DNA of 64,000 nucleotides from Rallus limicola (lineage: Eukaryota; Chordata; Aves; Gruiformes; Rallidae): assembly GCA_022605955.1 (NCBI GenBank), contig JAKCOZ010000102.1, forward strand, positions 620,001 to 684,000. The letters run 5' to 3'. Under the pieces are notes generated by a model, which was given only the letters and a program-made list of their open reading frames with translations, made no database searches and was not told the DNA's origin. Of the stretch, positions 24,324 to 35,245 are shown piece by piece; position 1 is the first letter of the stretch, and the number at the start of each line of letters is the position of its first letter. The position numbers were made by a program, and so were the translations under genes.

Positions 24324-27300
24324 CTAGACCCTTTCGTACTCAGATTCCATCGCGATCATCAGGTTCTCATACTCAGGATTCTTCCTGGTGCATATGCTGT
24401 TGTGGCGCTTGTCTTCTGTGGTGAAAGTGTGATTGGATGTGTCAGCCTTAGACTTTGTCTTCTTGTGTAGGACCTCCACATCAGTGTCTGACCCTGCAGT
24501 GCTATGGCTGAAACAAGCGAGACATTGCTGAGGATGACTACATCTGAGGTCATTTGAGTTGCATCTTAGTCAAAGACAAGATCTACCGTGTAAACTCTGG
24601 AACAGAAAGTTTACATTAATCTAGTGAGGGCCTGGCAGCCACTGAAAGACACTAGAAAGTAACAGAAGAATTACATACAAAAAGCGGCAAAACCCATTAA
24701 CATTGGTACCCCAAACTCTCATGGCATTATTACATTTTACTCAGAGGAGTTGCCAGCAGAAAGGCTAGCCTTTAGAAAGTAACTTCCCCTAATAATCGGG
24801 AAAAATGGCAACATGTGAGGCCAGGCAACATGGCTCAGGTCAGACTCTGATTAAGAAAATAGTATGAAGAGATTAAAGCTTAGGACAGGGCAGAAGAGGT
24901 TCTTGTGTAACTGTAAGAAAATAGGAATAGCACAAAATAAGCTCAAAATAAGAGAAAGGCAGGTACAGAGGGACATTATCTCAAGGGGAGAATTTCTGTC
25001 CTCTGCATTGTGAAATAATGGTGGGCCTTTACTACAGAATGGTTTCCCTATGGCATCTGCAAGGCACAGCGAGGACCCCCACTATCCTTCTCTCATTTCA
25101 ACATATTAAAGAACAGACTCCCTCTTGCTACCTCCTGCACTAAAATGTCCTCATCCCACTGACTAAACAGATGGCTGGCAAAAGTATTCAGATCCTGCCC
25201 TACAGGTCAAAGAAATCTTTGGCTTTCCACTGAACAAAGAGGAGTTTTGGAAACAGACATCAGTACGACACCCTCCAAGTCTTCTTAATGCCTCAGATGA
25301 AACACTGTACTCACAAAGCAACATCATAGAGAGGTTCTGGGGAAAGAGAAAAATCAGAGAGGTGCATCAACGTGTTTTCTATGTCACAAAAAAAGACCCC
25401 AGCTGCTCCCAGGTATTCCCACCCTCAGGAATAACCCTCCCACCCTGCCTCTCCCTAGAGAGGACCAGCTAGGGTCGGCGGATGGGGATGCTGGAGATGG
25501 GGACGAGGGGCACGTCAGGGACGAGGGGGGTTGGTGGGGATTGGGGCCAGGGGCTTTGTGGGGACGGAGCCGTCCCCCCGGAGCAGCGCTGCCCTCTGCC
25601 GCCCGTCCCGCCGCTTACCCGCCTTGTTCCGCCGCCGGCGCAGCAACGCGGCCAGGAGCGCCCCGAGCGCGGCCCCGCCCGGCACGGCCGCCAGCGCGTA
25701 GAGATGCGGAGCCGCCGCGGCCCGCGGGGAACCTGCGAGAGGAGGCAGCGCGCTGGAGCCCCGGCACGGGTGAGCCCCGGGCTGGGCAGCGCCTCGACAC
25801 TCGCTTCTGCGGCGCCTTGAGCCGGGCGACACCGGCGGGGAGCAGCAGCCGCAAGCGCCCGGCTCGGGGAAGCGCCGGGTTCGGGCTGTGGGCGGCGCTC
25901 GCCCCGACCCCGCCAGCGCCAGCTCCGCGTTTTCCAGTCTCACTGTCAGCAAGGGATGTAGAGCGGCATCCCCCGGGGACCACCCTTGCTGAATCCTGAC
26001 CTGCCAAACGGGCGGGGGGAAGGAAATCAGCGCAGCCCTTCCCGGAGGTGCGGGGCCCCGGAGGTTTGCTCTGCTCTGCGGGCAAAGCAGCGCGGCAGCA
26101 GGCTCTGTCGGGATGCGCCCACTCCTCCAGCTGCCCGAAGCTGCCCGCCCCGTTTTGGTGAGCACGCCGCTTTTTCTCAGGCTAACGCATCTGAGGTGGG
26201 TGGAAAGAAAACACCCCCTAGACCTGCTCCCGGCTTGACCAGCCCGATTTTTGTCCCGCACACAAAAGGAACGTCGGGTGGATTTGTCCACACATCTCCT
26301 TTGCTCGCTGAGCACCAGGGGTTTGCAGCCCAGGTCACTTGTCACTTACCTGTGGGCTCTTCCTGGGGTGCACTGCCTCGGGGGTCAAGTGGGTGCCTGC
26401 TGGTGCCAGAGCTGGGCTGCGCTGTGCCTGGGGACTCTGCAGGAGAGACTAGTCGTCAGGCTGTTTCTCCCACGCACAAGGCAGGTGAGAGCAAGACGTG
26501 CCCAGGGCCGGAATCAAGCTGCCGTCCTGGTCCCAGAGGGACACAGGGGACATTGTCCTGTCCGCCACCATCACCAGGCACATGCTGAAGCCGGGAGGAT
26601 GCAGCCCCTGTGGTTTCCTCTCTGGGTGGCAGTCAAGACACGCTTCGTGTTCAGCATAATGTGTCTGATCCTGTTGTGCATGAGGCAGCCCCCGGCTCCA
26701 GACCTGTGCAGGGGAAATGAGGAGCTCGAGGCAGGGGACTCACCTCTCACAGCCAGCTTGACGGTGTCGCTCCGCTGTGCGGCCCCGGCCCCAACCCTGT
26801 TCTCGGCCTCACAGTAGTACTCCCCGGCATCAGAGGGCTGCAGGCTGTCCCACGCCATCTCGGCCTGGCTGCCCAGGAGCTGGGCGCTCCCCCCCGGGGT
26901 GCTCCTGAACCAGCGGTAGCTGATGGGCGGGGACCCGCTGGCCACACAGGTCAGGCTGGCCCTGGCTCCTGCTGGGACCCTCAGCCCCAGCTCGCCAGGC
27001 CTGATGACGGGCTTGGTCGCGGGCACTGCAACACAGAGGAGGGGCCCAGGTCATGCTGGCCTGGTCGTGGTGGGGAAGGTTCCTCCCCACTCCGTGGCAG
27101 CTCTGGCTTTCAGGGCTTTCCCAGGAAGAGGAGGGCACCGCTCTCACATCACCTCTCCACACAGGTTAAGCTCAGTTCACCTGCTCCTAAAGCCAGGCTT
27201 ACCCCAGGTGTGCCAGCATTGCTACTGCCACATCACACAAGTGCTGCTGTGTTGAGCAGGTGCCCCTTTGCAGCTTTGTAGCTCACACTGAGGATGCTTG

Positions 27301-30300
27301 GCAAGGGGAGGAGGCTGAGTTCGCTAGTACAAGAACCACAGAGGTGCTGGGTACCTGCCCCAAACCACAACCAGATCTGGAAGTTATCTCAAGCACCATG
27401 GGTTCAAATGGCCCATGGGGAGATGCAGATTGGGGTCCATACTCACTGACCCCCTTCCCTGATCCATTCCTACACCTCCGTGAGTGGAGAAGAAGGGTTC
27501 ACACAGGCAAGGAAGGAGGATGCCTCAACACCCAGCCTGGGTGCAGGAAGGCAGCCTGCTGTGAAAGTCTGTTGCCACCATCTGCTGCCTCTCCTACACG
27601 CCCTGTGGGCTGGGCTGGCTACGCAAGGCTTTAGTTTGAGGGCTTTACCTTTGACAACTTTAACTGCAGTGGTCACTTCCTTTTTTACCAAGCTGTTATT
27701 TTGAGACCTCCAGATGAGTTGGCAGGTGTAGTGTCCACTGTCCGGTATTTCAAGGTTATCAATCAGGAGTGAGGCATCCCCTGGGCTCTGCTTTGGGACG
27801 CTGACCCGGCCCCGGAACCGAGCCAGCAAGACGTGGTCACCAGAATCGTCCCTCCGAAAGATGGCAGAGGTGCTGTGGTCCCGCTCCACGCTCCAGACGA
27901 GCGTTTGCTGTGTGAAACCTTCCGAAGGCACATAGGTACATGGCAGAGTGGTGGATGCCATCCACGTGCCCTTGACCTGGTGAACTCCAGACAGATCCAG
28001 GAGGGCTGCAGGTAACAATTGGGGGAGGAAAGAAATAAGAATGCTTCCGAAGAGGGAAATGGCTTAGGATAGATGGAAGTTACTAAGTGCAAATGTCTTA
28101 GAGGTGCTGCAGACCACAGGCAGCTAAACCAGGGCCTGTCCCCACGTCACTGGGTACAGGGAAGAGAACAGTTGCTTTGACCTCATGCCTATTTTTATTA
28201 TTTCTCCCTGAACACTTGCCAGTTCTCAGTTCCTCTCTGTACAGAGGCACAAACTCTGCGCCTGGTGGCAGCATAACAGCTACAGTCTTCACGAGACCTC
28301 AGGGAGTGCTTCTTATTCCTGCTCTCTAGCCACAGCCTTTACACCCTCCTTCCGCTGCCTGGCTTTCTGCTTATGCTTGCACATAAGTCAGTCAGCAGCA
28401 GCCCCACACTGACACAGGATGCTGTGACAACACCCCTTGCTGTGATGACTTCTGCCTTCTCCATGGGAGGAAGGATGGACAAAGCACGTTCACTGCTTCA
28501 CACTTGCATCCATTAACATCACTGTACTTTTATGCAGCTTCCCTGGTGCTCAGAAGACCCAGCAGTGTAACTGTGTGGGGAGAAGCACAGCTCTGCAGCA
28601 GCCTGTCCCAGAGCTAAGAAAAGGTGCTAGCAAGGGAAGGTGAGCATCTGGTGATCTGTGCCCATGGGGACAACTGTGCACTGCTGGGACTGAGCACAGT
28701 GGAAGCTTGTCTCTGACCTGGAGCTTGGGTTGTCCTTTACCAGATGACTTTGTGAGAGGAGGCACAGCTCCATTCTCCAGATCTCACATCCCAGTCAAAC
28801 ACAACTCCTTGAGGTACCAGTTTTTAAATGTTTTTTAACTTTTCTTCCTCTAAACTTGCCTCCTGGAAGTTATTTAGAAAATTGCTCAGAAATACCCTCA
28901 AGGCATTTGGTGCACTCAAGTTCAAGTATGTTGGCTCTCCAGGGTTCTCATCTGGACAAAATTTTGTTTAAAAGTCTCTCATGCACTGCTGTGCACCATG
29001 GAATAGCTGCCAGCATCCACTGATCTCTGCAGAGCAGCTGCACCTCGTGTGTGACCAACTGGGATGACTCCAGAGGAGAGCTGGTTGAAAGGAATGGGAG
29101 AAACTCAGCAAAATAAAAATCCCTGAGAAAGCTTTAAAAAAATATTTAAGTATGTCTTTTTAAAAATATGTCTTTCATCCTAGTGACACTTCTTAAACTG
29201 GAACGTAATCTTCCAGGCAATGTGAATTCTCCCACCAGAGGGAAATAGAGCTGGACCCTGAAGGTTAGAGGTTAGAAGGCTGGTCAGAAGGATTCGTATT
29301 ACCTACAACGCATGATAATGGGGCGTGGGGGCTGGAAATTGAGCTCATGTTCTGGCCCATTTTCCAAAAGGTCTGACCATGTCCTACCAGCACACAGCAC
29401 CAGGCAGGATGGCCATTAGGGATCTGTTCTGAAGTACCAGACCTGGAACAGTGAACCAAACCTTATCCTTTTACTTCAGCTTAGAGAACTTGACATCTGA
29501 CCCAGATTTCTTGGGCCATAGCTGCTCCAGCCAGATAAACACCCTAACGGGGCTGTCGTGGTTTCACCCCGGCTGTGGGCAAAGATCCACGCAGCTGCCT
29601 GCTCCTTAAAGTAAAAGAGCAGGAGAAAAGGGAAAGGGGGGGAAACAAGGGAAGGGAAAAGGAAGGGACAAATAACTCCAAACCCAAGAAACTAAGAGGC
29701 CCGTGGGTTGGGATAAGGATAGTTTACTAAGAGAACAGAAAGATCAAATATAACAATACTAACAGGATTTAGAGCAAAAGAATATGAAACTATTGATACC
29801 CAATGCAGTTTCTCACCCAACCACACAACTCCCAACTCCGCACCACCCAGAGCCGTCCCGGAACCCGACCGTCCCCCAAGACCCTCGCGTCCCGGAACCG
29901 CCCCCCTTCTTCCTCCCATCAGCCCCCCTTTATCCTGGGCAGGACGTAATTGGCATGGAATACTCTCTTTGGCCCATCTGGGTCACCTGTCCTGACTTTG
30001 ACTGTCTGACTGCAACTAAAAACATCAGGGTGTTCTCAGCACTGCTTTCATTGTAACTCCCAAACACAGCATTCCATCCGCTGCTACAAATGAAATTAAC
30101 TCTATCCTGACTGAAACCAGGACAGGGGCACAGGAGAAGACAGGGTGGATTTTGTGGTACCTGGCTCATTCTCCCAGCTCTCCAGCTGCCTGCCCTCTGA
30201 GCCCACAGCTCTTCTGGAAATGCCTCTTGTAAGCACCAAATTACCTGAATTTCATTTGTCCCAGCTCACCTCTACCCATACCCTCTTACCCGCCCCCCTT

Positions 30301-31023
30301 TTTCCTCTTCCCAGAAAGACACAGTTATGCCCATTAGCTCACAGTAAGTGACTTGAGAGGCAATTGGGGAGCATAGTCCATCCTGCTTTTATAGATGTCA
30401 GGAGCAATTCCCTGCTTCCTACACAACTTGTTAAAGCACCTTTCCCTGGTTTCCCCAAGCATTCCTCAGCTCCAGGAGTGGCACCTGTGCCTCCGGGGTG
30501 TATGAATCAGAGTAAAGATTTGCTTAGAGAGGCTGGGACCAAGAGAGGCCAAGGTGTGCCCTTATCACCTCACAGCTACAGCTCCTCTTCTTCCCTGGAC
30601 CACACTAGCAGAACAATGGTGATGCCTTGTCAAGTTGTAGAAGAATGAGTATTCCAGCTTCACAAAGACTGTATTGGAAGCTTACACACCAGAGAAGGTC
30701 CTCTCCAAGGGTCCTGAGTAATCCTGGCTTATTCTTGCCTTGGGGCGTGGGAGCTGGCCTTTTGCCCAATGCTACCCCATTTGCTCCACTCCATCTTCTT
30801 ATATCTGATACCAAAGGAGACCCCTGTGAATTCTCTGGCACTGTTTTTTGTGCCAAAGACTAAAGAATTTCTACCCTTGACAATTAAAAAATAATTAAGA
30901 GGCTGTAATTCAAAAGGTTTTCCCTACCACTCTGACTTTTGTTGTTATAAATGGAAGCATTTACTCACCGTTGCAGCTGATGAAGTGCATCACAAACACC
31001 ACTACCTGCACAACTTCTCCCAT
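24324..31023 (-). CDS. VSIG4: VSIG4-like macrophage Ig receptor, copy A (7 exons, 366 aa)
   Basis: Exons on the - strand, all with GT/AG ends and matching phases: 31023-30969 (signal peptide), 28005-27649 (V domain), 27025-26744 (second Ig domain), 26436-26350 (Ser/Pro-rich stalk), 25732-25619 (membrane span), 25336-25315 (22-nt microexon), 24507-24324 (tail, stop TAG). The V domain (residues 19-137) has the disulphide pair in LPCTY and YTCQ and the DDSGDHV segment seen in VSIG4. The second Ig domain carries TKPVI and GSPPISYRW, very close to human VSIG4 (CRIg), the complement C3b/iC3b receptor of tissue macrophages. The membrane segment (about residues 271-291) is Ala/Gly/Leu-rich and followed by four Arg. 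The tail ends with NPEYENL and EYERV, possible tyrosine signalling motifs. No frameshift is seen. Family call is sure; orthology versus paralogy to mammalian VSIG4 is not settled. Confidence 0.9.
25315..25336 (-). CDS. VSIG4: 22-nt tail microexon of VSIG4 copy A
   Basis: Acceptor TTCCCCAG and donor GTGAGT flank 22 bases that enter in phase 1 and leave in phase 2, adding E-PLYDVA-F at the junction with its neighbours. It is the only way I found to join the membrane exon (phase 1) to the tail exon (phase 2). Copy B has an equivalent of the same length and phase. Far too short for ORF searches. Confidence 0.8.
25560..26200. promoter_or_regulatory. CpG island inside VSIG4 copy A
   Basis: Very CpG-rich sequence covers the membrane-span exon (25732-25619) and part of the preceding intron. 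It is not at the gene's own start, 5 kb away, and copy B has no such island at its equivalent exon. It may mark an internal or antisense promoter, or simply local GC drift. Confidence 0.6.
26734..27172 (-). repeat. Near-identical 439-bp block, copy A member
   Basis: Aligned at a constant offset of 14607 to 41341-41779, with no gaps and one difference (T at 26778, C at 41385). The block covers the whole second Ig exon (26744-27025), 10 bases of the following intron and 147 bases of the preceding intron. Similarity stops abruptly at both ends. The single difference is the third base of an Ala codon (GCA versus GCG) and is silent. Confidence 0.97.
29554..30124 (-). mobile_element. Solo LTR of an avian ERVL-type endogenous retrovirus
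   Basis: The 571-bp element has imperfect inverted ends (TGTCGTGGTTTC at the left, GAAACCAGGACA at the right) and is flanked by a 5-bp direct repeat GGGGC (29549-29553 and 30125-30129). Read on the - strand it starts TGTCCTGGTTTC and continues ATAGAGTTAATTT, the usual start of this common bird LTR family. There is no internal retroviral sequence, so it arose by recombination between two LTRs. It sits in intron 1 of VSIG4 copy A in the same orientation as the gene. The intact target duplication suggests no later rearrangement. Confidence 0.9.
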
Positions 31024-31130
31024 TCTCCTGGAACTGCAGGTCTGTCCTCCCTTCCCTGAACTCCGTGAGACCCCCCAACTCCTGGGCCCAGAAGGCAAGT
31101 GAAGAAAACTTCCCTTTCTTCTGTCCTTTG
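31023..31130 (-). promoter_or_regulatory. Upstream region of VSIG4 copy A with PU.1-like motif
   Basis: About 85-100 bases before the start codon the - strand reads GAAAGGGAAGTTT (plus-strand 31106-31120), a purine-rich ETS site of the PU.1 type. PU.1 controls many macrophage genes. No TATA box is obvious. The transcription start is not known, so this is a motif observation only. Confidence 0.3.
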
Positions 31131-34100
31131 TCATCTAGGATCCTCTTTCTGAAATATCACGAGTCTGTTTCGCTGCTGAGTTAGGTGAAGGGCAAAGGAT
31201 GGACAAAGACTATAAGGACCCCTCCAGTTCCACTTCATATTCCCCTGTCCCCACCCACTTCTCTTACAGTTTGCTTGACTTCTCTGACCAGTGCTCTTTT
31301 TTGCTCTTCTTCATAATTGTGTCTTTCCTTTTTCATTCTGTTTTTTTTCCCTTTCTTTTTCCTTCCAGGTTTGCATCCCCTTCCCACTGGAAGAGATTCA
31401 TGATGCAAAGTGTTTCTGAGGAGGTAACTTATAGCTGGTTGCAGAGGGATTTGAATGCAGGAGACATCCTGGGTGTGCACTGCAAGGGCACCTTTAAAAG
31501 TACACTTGTCAGTGGTGTCAGAGCTGCACTGTTCCCTTCCTGGATGCCCTGATTGGAGCCTTGCTGGTACGATGGAGAGAGATGCTGAGCACTTTGCTTG
31601 TTCCCTTTCTGCACAGGGCAATGAAAACTGGAGTCTTTCTTCATTTTCCCAGTCAGTAACCTGGGCAGAGCTGTGTAGGTCTCTCTCCTTTCAGTCTTGG
31701 GAGAGCATGTTGGCACTCAGATGGCTTTGCCGAGTGGGATTTCAGCTGAGCCCTGCTCACTGCTGCAGAGCCACTTGCCCGTGGCAGGATCTGGTGCAGC
31801 AAATTCACGTGGGGTTCACAGGGCTGAGCTGCTGCTCGCTGTCACACTGCCAAGGCCAGCAGCACTGCCTGTCCTTTGCTGCCTTTCTTTCTGGACTCCT
31901 TTGCTGAAGTGGTACCAGTGGTACCGGCTCATCCTGCCCGTACCCCACCTGCCACCAAGATGCTGTTGCCTGTGTTTGAGTCCTGCCCAAAAGTGAGCAA
32001 ACAAAAAAGCACTCGCTGAAATTCAAGCAGTGTCACTGAAGAAATCATTTTTCAGAGAGGTGATTTACAGCTGACCTTTGGCAGCCCCTGGCCTGTGGGT
32101 AGTGATGGTTTGTTGAGACACAATTCAATCTCCCATGTGAAAGACTTCAAAGGAAGCAGGATTTTGGGGAACATGCCCTGTAACACACTGAAAACCCAAG
32201 CTAAAACTGCTGATAGGGCTACTTTGAGACAGACATGCAAGACTTCCTGAAGCTGTAATTTTACAGAATAAAAAAAGACTATTTAGTTAAAATAAACATG
32301 AAGAACTGTAGTTCCTCAAACATGATGTAGATGACATCTTTCTCTTGCTGGGACAGAGATGTAGCTGTCAGCTTTCTCCTCCCCAAGTCACAGAGCCAGC
32401 CCATTTCTTTCTTAACAGAGGGATTCCTCATGGTTTTGTGTCTGAACACATGAGAAAAAAGCCTTTACTGCCCCAGATGTTATGGCAACTTACCTGCTTC
32501 ATTGTAAGGAAGTACATTTATTTCGATACCTCTGCTTTGGCTTGAAGCTGTTGCTTGCTCTGAGCAGTGATGGGCTGGTAGGGCACCCAGCAGCCTTTCC
32601 CCCACGGGCACCCACCTTCCTTCCATGAGCTGGACATGGCACACTTGGAAGCGCCATTTCTTTAAGTGTCACAGCTCAGGCAAAGTGACTGGTGTGACTC
32701 TCTTCTGCAATTTCTGCTACTACATCCCAGGGCAATTAGAAGTGGTACAGTAAAGTCCCCATCTCTGCAGAAATAGGTCCTCAGACCCTACTGATAGGAA
32801 CCAGCTCTGCAGAGAATGCATCTTAATTCACATTTTGACATAGCCTGCCAGAGGCTAGAGAAGTTTGCTACAAGTTTCCTGGTGATGAAAGAAGATTTTT
32901 CAGCCTGCAATTGGGTGAAATTCAGTACCAAGCTTTGGGCAAAATCCCAAGAAGTTGGTAACTGAAGAAGAAACCATCTTCTGAACCATCTGCACCCAGG
33001 AAAAAAAGGCAGTATTTATTGCAAGGCTTGAGACATTCTTATTTGGTCCAGCCACAGCCAATTCATAGATCTGATTAAACAGACTGTGGTTTACTAAGCA
33101 CTTTTTTGGATGTCTCTCAGAAGCTAACTATTTAATGTATTTCAATATACACCACAATCCCCTCATGTATACCACAAAACTGTACAGGCAGTCATGAAAA
33201 TGCCCTTTGTTCCACCTAAACCCCCAGAAACTCAGCGTAAAGAAGCATCTCGATGACGTCTTGAGGTCACTTCCAACCCCTACGATTCTGTGATCTCCTC
33301 CAAGGCCTGTGTGACAGGAGCACAAGTGCTCTTTCTGAAAGTTAACTTCCCTTCCCAGGAATTCCCAAGGCAATTGCATCAGTCCCGGGTTACTCTCACC
33401 TTGGCCAAACCCTTGTGAGTACCCCCTAGCATTAAGGAAGTGACCCCTACAGGTGATGCCATCTGAGCATTCATTTCTGACTCGGCACCACAGATCCAGC
33501 TGTCTGAGCGATACAGAGTTTACTGTTACCTGCAGTTGTTGTGTGCACCCGCTGAAGCGCTTGGCTGCCTCGGTGCCACCACAACACTTGTTCCTTGAGA
33601 TCTTCCCAGTTCCTCCTTGAGTGGCTCCACGAAGGCAGGTTGAGCTCTGCTGTGGGTAGCGGCAGCAGCTGTGCTGGGCTGCTCCGAGCATCACAACGCT
33701 CCCATCGCCCTGCAGACCCACACACTTACCAACCTGCAGTGCATCTGTCCGGCCAGTGACACTGGAGCTTCCCCAGAACCTTCAGGAGCATTTCCTCACC
33801 AGCACAAAATCCATTTTCTCTCTGAAAACAGGAGGAAAGGAGAAGGGAAAGAAGCAGACTCGGGGAAGCTGACAGCAGGGCTGACACTGCGTACAGCGAT
33901 GACTTTGGCCTAGCACATTGCAGGGGTCTCTCCCAACAAGGTCGAGACCAGCAGCAGTGGCAATAGGGGCCAGGAGGGAAGAGCTCATGGCGCAGCTGCT
34001 GTCCTGGTGTTCCTGCAGAGCTCAGCTCCCCCCAAAGAGCCAGGTCTGCCAGACTGGGGGGCTGTACCCATTGCACCCCTCACAGAAAGGGCCAGTTCTC

Positions 34101-34540
34101 ACCCTCTGAGCAGCACGGCCTGCCCACTGCTTTGCTCAGACATTCAGCTCGTCACTTGGCCTTGGGGTACCTCTGCGTTCCATTGCTTCACATGGCCCCA
34201 GAGCCCCACATTCCCATCACGCTCAGTGTGTTTCTGGGATGGAGCTCAAATGGGTGGGTAGCTTTCCACTAAGTGACATACCCTTCCCACACCCTCTCTA
34301 CTGACACACACACACTTTAAAATCCCTTCTTAAAGAATGAGAACATTACTGCAGGGCTGAAAAAACTGCAGCCTCACCCAGAGAGGGGAGATTAAGAAAA
34401 CATAACAGTTTCCCAGAAATTTTCAACAATGTTGATTTGTTATCACTGTAACAAATTATCCAGTCATGATTTTTCTTTTCTCTGGAAAACCCCTTAGTGG
34501 TAATACTGCGCTTTACAATGCTATCACAATAGCTTTCCTC
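31130..34540. other. Intergenic sequence between the two VSIG4 copies
   Basis: No protein gene is supported. A long - strand open frame (33128-33721) includes a CR1 tail and has no family resemblance. A possible - strand non-coding exon at 33730-33821 has an acceptor (CTGTTTTCAG) and a strong donor (GTTG|GTAAGTG). It lies 2.7 kb upstream of copy A and might be a 5-prime UTR exon. Confidence 0.4.
33244..33293 (+). mobile_element. CR1 LINE tail fragment
   Basis: Ends with TTGAGGTCACTTCCAACCCC..ATTCTGTGAT, the diagnostic 3-prime end of CR1 elements. Only about 50 bases remain. Confidence 0.7.
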
Positions 34541-34549
34541 CCCTGCTCA

Positions 34550-35245
34550 GAGAATCCCAGAACATCAGGAGTTGGAAGGGACCTCGGAAGCTCATCTAGT
34601 CCAACCCCCTTCCAGAGCAGGGTCACACAGACTAAGTCACACAGGAACACATCCAGGCAGGTTTGAATGTCTTCAGAGACAGAGTCTCCACAACCTCTCT
34701 GGGCAGCCTGTCCCAGAGCTCAGTCACCCTCCCAGTGACAAAGTTCCTCCTGACATTCCCATGGAACCTCCTCTGCTCCAACTTGCACCCACTGCCCCTT
34801 GTCCTGTCGCTGCCATTGCTGAGAAGAGCCTAGCACCATCCTCCTGACTCTCACCCTTACATATTGATAAACACTAATAAGGTCATCCCTCAGTCTCCTC
34901 TTCTCCAAGCTAAACAGGCCCAGCTCCCTCAGCCTGTCCTCATAAGGAATGTACTCCACTCCCTTCAGCATCTTGGTTGCCCTGCACTGGACTCTTTCAA
35001 GGGGTTCTGTGTCCTTCTTGAACTGAGGGGCCCAGAACTGGACACAATATTCCAGGTGCAGTCTCACCAGATTAGAGGGGGAGAAGGACCTCTCTGGACC
35101 TACTAACAACCCCCCTTCTAATAGACCCCAGGATGCCATTGGCCATTGTGCCACAAGGGCACACTGCTGGTCACGGTCATCCTGCTGTCCACCAGTACCC
35201 CCAGGTCCCTCTCACCTATGCTGCTCCCCAACAGGCCAGTCCCCA
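34550..35245 (-). mobile_element. CR1 LINE, 5-prime truncated
   Basis: Read on the - strand, the element encodes the end of CR1 ORF2: residues such as HLEYCVQFWAPQFKKD, ERVQCRATKM and LRELGLFSLEKRRLR are typical of the C-terminal part of the CR1 reverse-transcriptase polyprotein. The plus strand begins with the reverse complement of the CR1 3-prime end (GTTGGAAGGGACCTCGGAAG near 34570). The frame is not continuous through the 3-prime part, so the element is dead. It lies between the two VSIG4 genes, on the same strand as both. Confidence 0.88.

Noticed and set aside
26923..27255. A + strand open frame antisense to the second Ig exon, repeated at 41530-41787
   Set aside because: It exists in both places only because the DNA block is duplicated; the opposite strand carries the real Ig exon.
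33128..33721. A 197-codon - strand open frame between the VSIG4 genes
   Set aside because: It runs through a reversed CR1 tail and has no recognisable domain or codon pattern.
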